NCBI GenBank assembly: GCA_029858565.1
Contig: JAOUEV010000028.1
Location: forward strand, 1-43,643
Origin: Nitrospirota bacterium
GTDB taxonomy: Bacteria; Nitrospirota; UBA9217
Length of the DNA: 43,643 nt
Direction: 5' to 3'
Part shown: piece by piece, positions 24,217-30,984 of the stretch
Numbering within the stretch: position 1 is the stretch's first letter
Layout of the letters: each line of letters opens with the position of its first letter
Notes under the pieces: generated by a model
The model's database searches: none
What the model saw: the letters and a program-made list of their open reading frames with translations, nothing else
Told to the model about the DNA's origin: nothing
Translations under genes and position numbers: made by a program

Positions 24217-25695
24217 ATGAGCCCCCCACCCAGAGACGACGAACAGCTCCGCACCCCCCTGTTCGACGCAATGGTCAACCTTGCGGAGAGCCGCAAGGTC
24301 TCGTTCCATACCCCCGGCCATAAGAGCGGTAAAGGCATTGCGACCCGGTTCCGGAAGTTCGTGGGACCGCGCGTCTTTGCCATTGACCTTACGACCCTTG
24401 ATGAGGTCGATTCCCTGCAGAACCCGACAGGCGTGATCAAGGAAGCCCAGGAACTGGCTGCCAAGGCAGCAGGCGCCGACCGTTCCTACTTTCTCGTGAA
24501 CGGCACCACCGTGGGCAACCACGCCATGGTCGCCTCGTCCACCGGCCCGGGTGACAAGGTCCTGATCGCCCGGAACTGCCACCGTTCCGTGCTCACCGGA
24601 CTCATCATGAGCGGCGCATCGCCGATCTTCTTTCAGCCGACCTTTGACCGGAACCTGAAACTGACCCTGAATGTCACCTTTGACACGGTCAAGGAGGCGA
24701 TCGACGCAAATCCCGGCGCACGGGTGCTGCTGATCACGACCCCGAACTACTACGGCCTTTGCGCGGACATCGAGAAGATCATCCCCTATGCCCGGGAAAA
24801 GGGCCTGCTCGTGTTCGTGGACGAAGCTCATGGACCTCACCTCAAGTTCAATCCCAAACTGCCCAAATGCGCGCTTGAAGCAGGAGCCGACATGTGCGTC
24901 CAGTCGACCCACAAGATCGTTGGGGGCATGACCCAGGCATCGATGCTCCACGCCAATGCCGGCAGGGTGAACATCGACGATGTCACGAACACCCTGAAGC
25001 TCCTCCAGACCACCAGCCCTTCGTATATCCTGATGGCGTCCCTGGACCTGGCGCGCATGCAGATGGCGACAGACGGACGGAAACTCCTGAACCGGACCAT
25101 CAAGCTTGCCGAAGACGCCAGGACGGAGATCAACAAGATCCCGGGCATCGTCTGCTTTACCAAGGAGATGGCGAAACAGGCGGGCATGGCGGACATGGAC
25201 GTGACCAAACTCACGATCACCGTGGCCGACATGGGGCTGTCGGGCTACCACGTCTCCCAGATGCTGAACACCCGGTTCGGCATCCAGGTGGAGATGGCAG
25301 ATCCTTTTCATGTGCTCGTGATCGTTTCCATCGGCGACCGTCAGGACGACCTGAACCGCCTGGTGGAGGCGCTCAAGACGATCTCGGCCGAGAACGGGCT
25401 CCAGGGCGCGCTTCTGCCCCTGGACAAGGTCCATCCTCCGGTGCTGTCGAACCGTTTTGCCATGACCCCCCGCAAGGCTTTCTACTCGGACAGCGAACTG
25501 GTGAATGTAAAGGATTCCATCGGCCGCGTCTCGACCGAGATCGTGACCGTGTACCCTCCCGGCATCCCGCTCCTGGTCCCTGGGGAAGAGATCTCCCAGG
25601 ACGCCCTCGATTACCTCCAGAACATGGCCGGCCTCGGCGCCATCATCGACGGTTTGAACGAGAACAACTCGCTTGTTCGCGTGGCGAAGGGGTAG
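24217..25695 (+). CDS. Orn/Lys/Arg decarboxylase, fold-I PLP enzyme
   Basis: 492 residues, the size of the short bacterial group (similar to Bacillus SpeA/YaaO). SFHTPGHKSGKG near the N-terminus, FVDEAHGPHL, and STHKIVGGMTQASMLH with the PLP-binding Lys at 233 are diagnostic. A C-terminal domain with TPRKAFYSDSE, TVYPPGIPLLVPGE and an ending Y-L-Q-N-M complete it. Its place after speD and speE makes arginine decarboxylase (agmatine formation) the best guess, but lysine or ornithine are possible. No agmatinase or agmatine deiminase gene is in the window. Confidence 0.9.
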   Translation: MSPPPRDDEQLRTPLFDAMVNLAESRKVSFHTPGHKSGKGIATRFRKFVGPRVFAIDLTTLDEVDSLQNPTGVIKEAQELAAKAAGADRSYFLVNGTTVGNHAMVASSTGPGDKVLIARNCHRSVLTGLIMSGASPIFFQPTFDRNLKLTLNVTFDTVKEAIDANPGARVLLITTPNYYGLCADIEKIIPYAREKGLLVFVDEAHGPHLKFNPKLPKCALEAGADMCVQSTHKIVGGMTQASMLHANAGRVNIDDVTNTLKLLQTTSPSYILMASLDLARMQMATDGRKLLNRTIKLAEDARTEINKIPGIVCFTKEMAKQAGMADMDVTKLTITVADMGLSGYHVSQMLNTRFGIQVEMADPFHVLVIVSIGDRQDDLNRLVEALKTISAENGLQGALLPLDKVHPPVLSNRFAMTPRKAFYSDSELVNVKDSIGRVSTEIVTVYPPGIPLLVPGEEISQDALDYLQNMAGLGAIIDGLNENNSLVRVAKG

Positions 25696-25771
25696 AGGTT
25701 TACCCCTTTCATGCATAAAACGGACAGAGAGTAGCCCTTCCCTTCTTGATCTGACATCGTTGTTATTCCCC

Positions 25772-25800
25772 TTGCCTTTCTGTAGCCCATAGAGTACAAT
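25772..25800 (+). promoter_or_regulatory. Promoter implying leaderless toxin mRNA
   Basis: TTGCCT (25772-25777) and TACAAT (25795-25800) with a 17-base spacer; the GTG start is 6 bases after the -10. ACAAT (25796-25800) and ATTGT (25804-25808) form a small palindrome over the -10 and the start codon. Confidence 0.6.
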
Positions 25801-25806
25801 CAAATT

Positions 25807-26097
25807 GTGATCGAGATTCAGAAGACCGAAATATTCGAACGGTGGTTGACAAGCTTGCGCGACCGGAAAGCTGCCGCCCGGATAAAATCTCGCATCGATA
25901 GGTTGCATCTCGGGTTGTTCGGAGATGTCAAACCGGTGGGAGAGGGCGTTTCCGAAATGCGGATTGACTATGGTCCTGGTTATCGTATCTATTTTGTTCA
26001 ACGCGGCAGGGAACTCGTGATCTTGCTGGCAGGGGGCGATAAGCGCACGCAAGCAAAGGATATTCAACGGGCGCATGAACTAGCGCGGATGCTTTAG
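25807..26097 (+). CDS. RelE/ParE-superfamily toxin (HI1419-like)
   Basis: 96 residues from GTG 25807. FERWLTSLRDRKAAARIKSRIDRLHLGLFGDVKPVGEGVSEMRIDYGPGYRIYFVQRG and LLAGGDKRTQAKDI follow the upstream protein of the HI1419/HI1420-type modules, in which the toxin gene comes first. The predicted action is on mRNA at the ribosome, by family analogy. There is no ribosome-binding site, and the -10 box lies 6 bases upstream, suggesting leaderless expression. The cognate antitoxin starts 10 bases after its end. Confidence 0.85.
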   Translation: MIEIQKTEIFERWLTSLRDRKAAARIKSRIDRLHLGLFGDVKPVGEGVSEMRIDYGPGYRIYFVQRGRELVILLAGGDKRTQAKDIQRAHELARML

Positions 26098-26106
26098 GAG
26101 GATGGT

Positions 26107-26400
26107 ATGAAGAAAGCGAAGTTGAAGACAACGAAGTGGGATGTAGTGGATTATTTAAAAACGGAAAAGGATATAGTGGAGTATCTTGAAGCTGCCATGG
26201 AGGATGGACATCCTGCGGTTATTGCGACTGCGATCGGGAACATCGCCCGCGCAAAGGGAATGACACAAGTCGCCCGTAAAGCAGGGATCGGCCGTGTCAG
26301 TCTTTATAAAGCGCTTTCGCCGGACGGAAATCCTGAGTTTGCAACGATCCTCAAGGTGGTGAAGGCGTTGGGGCTGCGGTTGCACGCGACAACATCGTAG
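26107..26400 (+). CDS. HTH antitoxin (HI1420-like)
   Basis: 97 residues. WDVVDYLKTEKDIVEYLEAAMEDGHPAVIATAIGNIARAKGMTQVARKAGIGRVSLYKAL is the addiction-module antidote pattern with a lambda-repressor-like helix-turn-helix; PEFATILKVVKALGLRL closes it. AGGAGG at about 26096-26101 overlaps the end of the toxin gene and supports the ATG. It probably neutralises the preceding RelE/ParE-type toxin and represses the shared promoter. Confidence 0.87.
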   Translation: MKKAKLKTTKWDVVDYLKTEKDIVEYLEAAMEDGHPAVIATAIGNIARAKGMTQVARKAGIGRVSLYKALSPDGNPEFATILKVVKALGLRLHATTS

Positions 26401-26410
26401 CGAAAACGTC

Positions 26411-26439
26411 TTGACGCCTCGCGGCGAGCGGTATATACT
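26411..26439 (+). promoter_or_regulatory. MazEF-type promoter with palindrome in spacer
   Basis: TTGACG (26411-26416) and TATACT (26434-26439), spacer 17. CTCGC-g-GCGAG (26418-26428) is a perfect palindrome inside the spacer, a candidate operator. Confidence 0.65.
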
Positions 26440-26466
26440 TCTGGTGATACCTGGAGGAGGCATGCC

Positions 26467-26706
26467 ATGTCCAAGACCCTTTCGTTGAAACTGCAGGATG
26501 ACATCTTTACGGAAACCGAGGAAGTCATCGCAGCGGTCCATAAACCGAGAAATCTGTATATTAACGATGCGTTGAGTTTCTATAACAGTTTCATGAAGAG
26601 AACGCTGATGCGCACGCGGTTGAAAAAGGAATCCCGCCTGGTCTCGGAATCTTCGCTTGAGGCGCTGCAGGAACTGGAGCTGATCGAAGACAAACTGCCG
26701 AGATGA
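26467..26706 (+). CDS. Antitoxin partner of MazF/PemK toxin
   Basis: 79 residues with a short beta strand then helices (SKTLSLKLQDDIFTETEEVIA, KPRNLYINDALSFYNSF), resembling a ribbon-helix-helix antitoxin. The C-terminal half is highly charged (RTRLKKESRLVSESSLEALQELELIEDKLP), as expected for a toxin-binding tail. GGAGGAGG lies before the ATG; another ATG at 26462 is less well placed. The stop overlaps the toxin start as ATGA. Confidence 0.78.
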   Translation: MSKTLSLKLQDDIFTETEEVIAAVHKPRNLYINDALSFYNSFMKRTLMRTRLKKESRLVSESSLEALQELELIEDKLPR

Positions 26707-27044
26707 CACCGCGCAAATTCCACGTCTATACCGCCGACCTCAATCCCCGATTCGGGACCGAACCGGGAAAAGTTCGCCCCGTAGTCGTCATCCAAACGAA
26801 TCTCCTCAACGAAGATCATCCCAGCACGATTGTCTGCCCTATTACCACGAAGGTCCTGCCTGAGGTGGAAATCCTGCGCATCCATCTCAAGAAGGGCGAG
26901 GCCGGCCTGGACAAAGACTCCGATATCATCGTTGATCAGATACGCTCGATCGACAATAAGAGATTTCGGGACCATCTCGGCGAGATATCGGACAAGCATA
27001 AACAGCTTCTCCTGGGCAGTTTGAGGGTCATCATCCTTGAATAA
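26703..27044 (+). CDS. MazF/PemK family endoribonuclease toxin
   Basis: 113 residues. FHVYTADLNPRFGTEPGKVRPVVVIQ, STIVCPITTKV and DIIVDQIRSIDNKRF are the three conserved blocks of the MazF/PemK SH3-like barrel; the Arg in VRPVVVIQ and the Thr in CPITT are the usual catalytic residues. It cleaves RNA at short specific sequences. It overlaps the antitoxin by four bases. A perfect 12-bp palindrome (ATCGCATGCGAT, 27045-27056) directly follows the stop. Confidence 0.9.
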   Translation: MTPRKFHVYTADLNPRFGTEPGKVRPVVVIQTNLLNEDHPSTIVCPITTKVLPEVEILRIHLKKGEAGLDKDSDIIVDQIRSIDNKRFRDHLGEISDKHKQLLLGSLRVIILE

Positions 27045-27073
27045 ATCGCATGCGATGAGTTTTCGACACTAGG

Positions 27074-27175
27074 GACATCAAAACCCACAAAACAAAAAAG
27101 GACTACGAAACCGCGCTGAAAGAAATCCCGTTGCTCTTCTCGACGACTACAGTGCTTATGAAAGGGTTAAAATGA
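27074..27175 (+). pseudogene. N-terminal remnant of a HigA-type antitoxin gene
   Basis: Read from 27074, the DNA gives DIKTHKTKKDYETALKEI, the familiar start of HigA-like antitoxins (IK-x-x-x-x-E-x-DY-x-x-AL-x-EI), then loses the pattern and stops at 27173-27175. The start codon is gone (AGG before DIK). The remaining part of the 27045-27288 gap shows no gene. This looks like a decayed module within the toxin-antitoxin island. Confidence 0.55.
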
Positions 27176-27288
27176 AACGATTCCGGGTGAATATCTCAAC
27201 AAACCATCGCCTTTGTTTGTTCAGTGTGGGCAGGCTGTAATGTCTGCTGCGGTGTCCTGTACCTTTAAACCTGAATAAAACAATATCT

Positions 27289-27891
27289 ATGTCTGTATTT
27301 GATAGCTTGATTGACGACGCCATGAAAGAACGCCCCATAGTATTTGCTGCGGATGCCGTGCCAGCGATCTATGATCTTATGGAGACCCAAACGCGCAGAC
27401 TGGTTCTTCCGCAGCCCGCCTCAGCCAGATCGGCAATTTCAGCTCAGTGTCCCTATGGCGAGCCGGGAGACACCTTGTGGGTGCGTGAAAAATGGGCAAT
27501 TCTAACGAAAACCGTTGTCTATGGGGCCAAGACCGCGTTGTATGATCGGACCCGCACGCAGTTGCAATCAGTCAAGTGGAACAGTCCGACCACTATGCCG
27601 CGAAGTGCCGCACGGTTGTTCCTGACCATTCGGAATGTCCGTATCCAGAGGCTGCAGGATATAACGAAGGGCGAGGCTCAAGAGGAAGGATATGAGTTTA
27701 GTGCTCGTTATTTTCCGCGAGAATGGTTCGCCCTCACCTGGGACAGATCAGCGCGCAGGAGCGGATATACCTGGAAAAAGAATCCCTTCGTATGGGTCAT
27801 AGAGTTCAAGGTGGATGAATCGAAAACGAAAGACGTCAGGGAAAATATGCGGCCGGTTGCGTGTGCCTATCCCGTGGGCCTGCAAGGCTAA
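27289..27891 (+). CDS. Phage-type ASCH-like protein of unknown function
   Basis: 200 residues. Blocks typical of this phage/prophage family are present: ERPIVFAADAVPAIYDLMETQTRR, CPYGEPGDTLWVREKWA, MPRSAARLFLTIRNVRIQRLQDI, KGEAQEEG, and WKKNPFVWVIEF near the end. The PYG-PGD-LWVRE and TQTRR motifs belong to ASCH/PUA-like folds that may bind RNA or nucleotides. No other phage gene is around it; it is an orphan cargo gene among toxin-antitoxin pairs. There is no clear ribosome-binding site. The DNA here looks AT-richer than the flanking genes, suggesting transfer. Confidence 0.75.
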   Translation: MSVFDSLIDDAMKERPIVFAADAVPAIYDLMETQTRRLVLPQPASARSAISAQCPYGEPGDTLWVREKWAILTKTVVYGAKTALYDRTRTQLQSVKWNSPTTMPRSAARLFLTIRNVRIQRLQDITKGEAQEEGYEFSARYFPREWFALTWDRSARRSGYTWKKNPFVWVIEFKVDESKTKDVRENMRPVACAYPVGLQG

Positions 27892-27896
27892 TTCAG

Positions 27897-27925
27897 TTGA
27901 CAATATGTCAAAAATGACATATTCT
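27897..27925 (+). promoter_or_regulatory. Strong promoter with overlapping palindrome
   Basis: TTGACA (27897-27902) and TATTCT (27920-27925), spacer 17. AATATGTCA (27902-27910) and TGACATATT (27915-27923) form a perfect 9-bp inverted repeat around AAAA, covering the spacer and the -10. The toxin ATG is 8 bases after the -10. This is a clear autoregulatory operator layout with a nearly leaderless transcript. Confidence 0.75.
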
Positions 27926-27933
27926 GTATTTAG

Positions 27934-28269
27934 ATGACGAAGCAAAAACCAATTGTATGGCTGCATGGTGAGGTCAAGACCCCGCCTCTTTCCGCCGAAG
28001 CACGGGTAGAGGTGGGGTATCTTTTGCGGATGCTGCAGAGCAATGCGCGTTTATCGTTGCCTCATTCAAGGCCCATGACTTCTATATGCGCAAGATGTCA
28101 TGAGCTGAGGATCAACGATGAGGATAAGACATGGCGAATTATATACCGGCTTGATGTCGATGCGGTTGTTATTTTGGAGGTTTTTGAAAAGAAGAGCCAA
28201 AAGACGCCGAAACATGTTATTGATGTCTGCAAGAAGCGGTTGATTCATTATGAGAGCAGTGTGAGGTGA
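27934..28269 (+). CDS. Gp49-like/HigB-type toxin (RelE/ParE superfamily)
   Basis: 111 residues. KPIVWLHGEVKTPPLSAEARVEVGYLLRMLQ, LPHSRPMTSICARCHELRINDEDKTWRIIYRLD and EVFEKKSQKTPKHVIDVCKKRL are the signature segments of phage-derived Gp49-like toxins. The toxin-first order and the HTH antitoxin behind it match HigBA-type modules. The stop (28267-28269) overlaps a possible GTG start of the antitoxin. Confidence 0.88.
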   Translation: MTKQKPIVWLHGEVKTPPLSAEARVEVGYLLRMLQSNARLSLPHSRPMTSICARCHELRINDEDKTWRIIYRLDVDAVVILEVFEKKSQKTPKHVIDVCKKRLIHYESSVR

Positions 28270-28274
28270 TTGCG

Positions 28275-28595
28275 ATGAAAAAAGATAAAATGAAAAAACT
28301 TGAAAAGAAGGGCTGGAAGGTCGGGAACGTATCCGAGTTCCTTCATTTGAGCCCTGAAGAGGAAGAGTACATCGAGATGAAGCTTATCCTCTCGAATTAT
28401 TTTCAGGAACTGAGGAAACGGAAGAACCTCACTCAGGTGCAGGTTGCGGCTAGGATCAGATCCAGTCAGTCACGGGTCGCCAAAATTGAGCGCGCTGAAT
28501 CTTCTGTTTCACTTGACCTTATTGTGCGGTCTATCATAGCTCTTGGTTCGTCAAAAAAAGAGATCGGTAAAGTCATGCTTGCGAAAACGGCATAG
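28275..28595 (+). CDS. XRE-family HTH antitoxin
   Basis: 106 residues from ATG 28275, which gives the usual N-terminus (MKKDKMKKLEKKGWKVGNVSEFLHLS) and has AGG about 8 bases upstream. A GTG at 28266 overlapping the toxin stop is an alternative. EYIEMKLILSNYFQELRKRKNLTQVQVAARIRSSQSRVAKIERAE is a lambda-repressor-type helix-turn-helix. It is the probable antitoxin and autorepressor acting on the palindrome at 27902-27923. Confidence 0.88.
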   Translation: MKKDKMKKLEKKGWKVGNVSEFLHLSPEEEEYIEMKLILSNYFQELRKRKNLTQVQVAARIRSSQSRVAKIERAESSVSLDLIVRSIIALGSSKKEIGKVMLAKTA

Positions 28596-28609
28596 CGAGC
28601 TCTTTTTTA

Positions 28610-30442
28610 ATGTCCACTTCACAATCCTCGAATACAAGTCTTCACCACACCCTCCGAACGATCTTTGGCTTCGAGTCTTTCCGGCCGAACCAGGCGGAGA
28701 TCGTCGCGAACATCCTGGCGAAACGGGACGTGTTCGGCGTCATGCCCACGGGTGGGGGGAAGTCGCTGTGCTATCAGCTGCCGGCGCTCCTGATGGAGGG
28801 GACAGCAGTGGTGATCAGCCCGCTGATCTCCTTGATGAAAGATCAGGTGGATGCTGCGCAGGAGAACGGGATCTCAGCGGAGTTCCTGAACAGTTCGCTT
28901 GGGACAAGAGAGATGTCCGAGGTCTTTCGCAAGCTCAGATCCGGCACGGTCAAGCTGCTGTATATCGCGCCGGAACGTTTTGCCATGTCGCAGTTCATGG
29001 AGCTGTTGCAGGAGATGTCGATCTCACTCTTTGCTATTGACGAAGCGCACTGCATCTCCGAGTGGGGCCATGATTTCCGGCCGGATTATCTTGCGCTTTC
29101 TTCTATTCCAAAACAGTTTCCGGAAGTGCCTGTTGCAGCGTTCACGGCAACAGCCACGGAAAAGGTCCAGCAGGACATTATTAGAAAAATCGGCCTCAGA
29201 TCGCCTTTCACAGTACGCGCGTCCTTTAACCGGCCGAATCTGTTTTATCAGGTTGCTGCAAAGTCCGATGTCCATCAACAGATCCTCGATTTTCTCAAGG
29301 ACCATAAGGACGAATCAGGCATTGTGTACCGGACAACGCGGGACGCGGTTGAATCTACTGCTGATTTTTTGTCGTCCCAGGGCATCAAGGCGCTGCCCTA
29401 TCATGCGGGGCTGCCGTCAGAAGAGCGCGAGAAGAACCAGGAGGCCTTCAACCGGGACGAAGTGTCGGTGATCGTGGCAACGATCGCATTCGGCATGGGC
29501 ATCGACAAGTCGAATGTCCGGTTCGTGGTCCATGCGGACCTGCCGCGCCACATCGAGGGCTATTACCAGGAGACGGGCCGCGCGGGCCGTGACGGGGAGC
29601 CTGCTCACTGTCTGCTCTATTTCGGTCGGGGCGACATTCCGAAGATCACCTATTTCATCAACCAGATGTCGGACGATGCAGAACGGACCATTGCGCAGGA
29701 AAAGCTGAACCAGACCATACGGTTCGCATCCTATAATGCCTGCAGACGCAAACAGCTTCTCTCTTTTTTCGGGGAGACCTATCCCCTGGACAACTGCAGG
29801 ACCTGCGATATCTGTACCGGTTCCGTTGAGAAGATCGATATCTCTACGGACAGCCAGATCGTCATGTCCGCCATGGCCAGGACCAATGAACGATTCGGCA
29901 TCACCCATATCATGGACGTGGTCATGGGCGCGAACACCCAGCGGGTACGCGACCTTGGCCACAGCAGCATCAAGACCTTTGGTGCGGGCAAAGACAAGGA
30001 CAAACGGCACTGGCAGTTCATCATCGGTGAGCTGCTTGCGCAGGAGTTCATCAGACAGGATGGCGACCGTTATCCCGTTCTGAAGATGACAGCCCGGGGC
30101 AGCGACGCGCTCCGGGGAAAAGAGCCGGTCTTCGGCATCAAGCGGGAAGAGCCGAAGGCGTCAGGCCGAAGGCGTAAGATCAGTGAAGGGGCGGCGTTCG
30201 ATGAACAGCTCTTTGAAAAGCTTCGAGCGGTCCGGAAGCGGCTGGCTGACGAGCACCATGTGCCGCCTTATGTTATATTTTCAGACAAGACCCTGCATGA
30301 GATGTGCAGACATTATCCGATGAGTCCCGCGGACATGCGGCAGGTCCACGGGGTGGGCGACGTGAAACTGGAGAAATACGGAGCGGTTTTTCTCGGCGAG
30401 CTGCGGGCGTACCGGGAGAACGAGGGGAGATCGAACAAATGA
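28610..30442 (+). CDS. recQ: ATP-dependent DNA helicase RecQ
   Basis: 610 residues, standard length. Superfamily 2 motifs: TGGGKS (47-52), DEAH (144-147), AFTATAT, IVATIAFGMGIDKSNVRFVVH and QETGRAGRDG. The Zn-binding site of the RQC region is ACRRKQLLSFFGE ... NCRTCDIC. A winged-helix RQC domain and a C-terminal HRDC domain (about 520-600, FEKLRAVRKRLADEHHVPPYVIFSD) complete it. It unwinds DNA 3'-5' in recombination and fork repair. Only a weak ribosome-binding site is visible. The next gene overlaps its stop as ATGA. Confidence 0.96.
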   Translation: MSTSQSSNTSLHHTLRTIFGFESFRPNQAEIVANILAKRDVFGVMPTGGGKSLCYQLPALLMEGTAVVISPLISLMKDQVDAAQENGISAEFLNSSLGTREMSEVFRKLRSGTVKLLYIAPERFAMSQFMELLQEMSISLFAIDEAHCISEWGHDFRPDYLALSSIPKQFPEVPVAAFTATATEKVQQDIIRKIGLRSPFTVRASFNRPNLFYQVAAKSDVHQQILDFLKDHKDESGIVYRTTRDAVESTADFLSSQGIKALPYHAGLPSEEREKNQEAFNRDEVSVIVATIAFGMGIDKSNVRFVVHADLPRHIEGYYQETGRAGRDGEPAHCLLYFGRGDIPKITYFINQMSDDAERTIAQEKLNQTIRFASYNACRRKQLLSFFGETYPLDNCRTCDICTGSVEKIDISTDSQIVMSAMARTNERFGITHIMDVVMGANTQRVRDLGHSSIKTFGAGKDKDKRHWQFIIGELLAQEFIRQDGDRYPVLKMTARGSDALRGKEPVFGIKREEPKASGRRRKISEGAAFDEQLFEKLRAVRKRLADEHHVPPYVIFSDKTLHEMCRHYPMSPADMRQVHGVGDVKLEKYGAVFLGELRAYRENEGRSNK

Positions 30443-30831
30443 TCGACGTCACCTGCGCCATCATCATCCAGAACACCAGGATCCTCTGCGTGCAGCGAGG
30501 CCGCGGGCGGCATCTGGCGGGAAAATGGGAGTTTCCCGGCGGGAAGGTGCATGACGGGGAGGCCATGGAAGCCTCGATCGTGAGAGAGGTGCGGGAGGAG
30601 CTGGACCTGGATATCGAAGTGAGGGAAAAACTGAACGCGGTCACCTACGAGTATCCTGACAAGACCGTGCGCCTGGTGCCTTTCATCTGCCGCATCACCG
30701 GAGGGAAGCTCCGTCTTCATGAACATCAGGCCCATCAGTGGCTTGATCCGGCCGACCTCGACAGGCTGGACTGGTGCGATGCTGACCGTCCGATCATACA
30801 AGAACTGCAGAGAGCAAGATTAAATCGTTGA
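30439..30831 (+). CDS. MutT-type Nudix hydrolase (8-oxo-dGTP diphosphatase-like)
   Basis: 130 residues. The Nudix box at 35-57 (GKVHDGEAMEASIVREVREEL) is complete with Glu50, Glu53 and Glu54. KWEFPGG just before it and EHQAHQWLDPADLDRLDW near the end are typical of MutT, which clears oxidised dGTP. GAGGGGAGA at 30421-30430 and a four-base overlap with recQ set the start at 30439 and suggest translational coupling in a repair operon. Nucleotide specificity cannot be proved from sequence. Confidence 0.9.
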   Translation: MIDVTCAIIIQNTRILCVQRGRGRHLAGKWEFPGGKVHDGEAMEASIVREVREELDLDIEVREKLNAVTYEYPDKTVRLVPFICRITGGKLRLHEHQAHQWLDPADLDRLDWCDADRPIIQELQRARLNR

Positions 30832-30984
30832 GCATTTAGGCCACGGAAGAGGCGGATAGCTTCTGGTAAAGACGGCTTGTTCCCGTGGTCACGTAGCGGT
30901 CTGCAAGATTGATGTCGGTTCGCTTCTCTCTGCGTCTCCGCGTTTTTGCGCGAGAAAAGATCTGCTTCTCGTCTGGCTTGGCAC
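30832..30984. other. 153-bp spacer with intergenic repeat pieces
   Basis: Between convergent genes. It holds GGCCACGG (30839-30846) facing CCGTGGTC (30883-30890) and a run CTCTGCGTCTCCGCG followed by TTTTTGCGCGAGAAAAG (about 30926-30958) that resembles the arms of the palindromic element at 40301-40400. No gene and no clear T-run terminator. Confidence 0.5.

Noticed and set aside
24202-26076. Open frame of 624 codons antisense to the decarboxylase gene and toxin gene
   Set aside because: It spans several unrelated genes, lacks recognisable domains and opposes well-conserved proteins.
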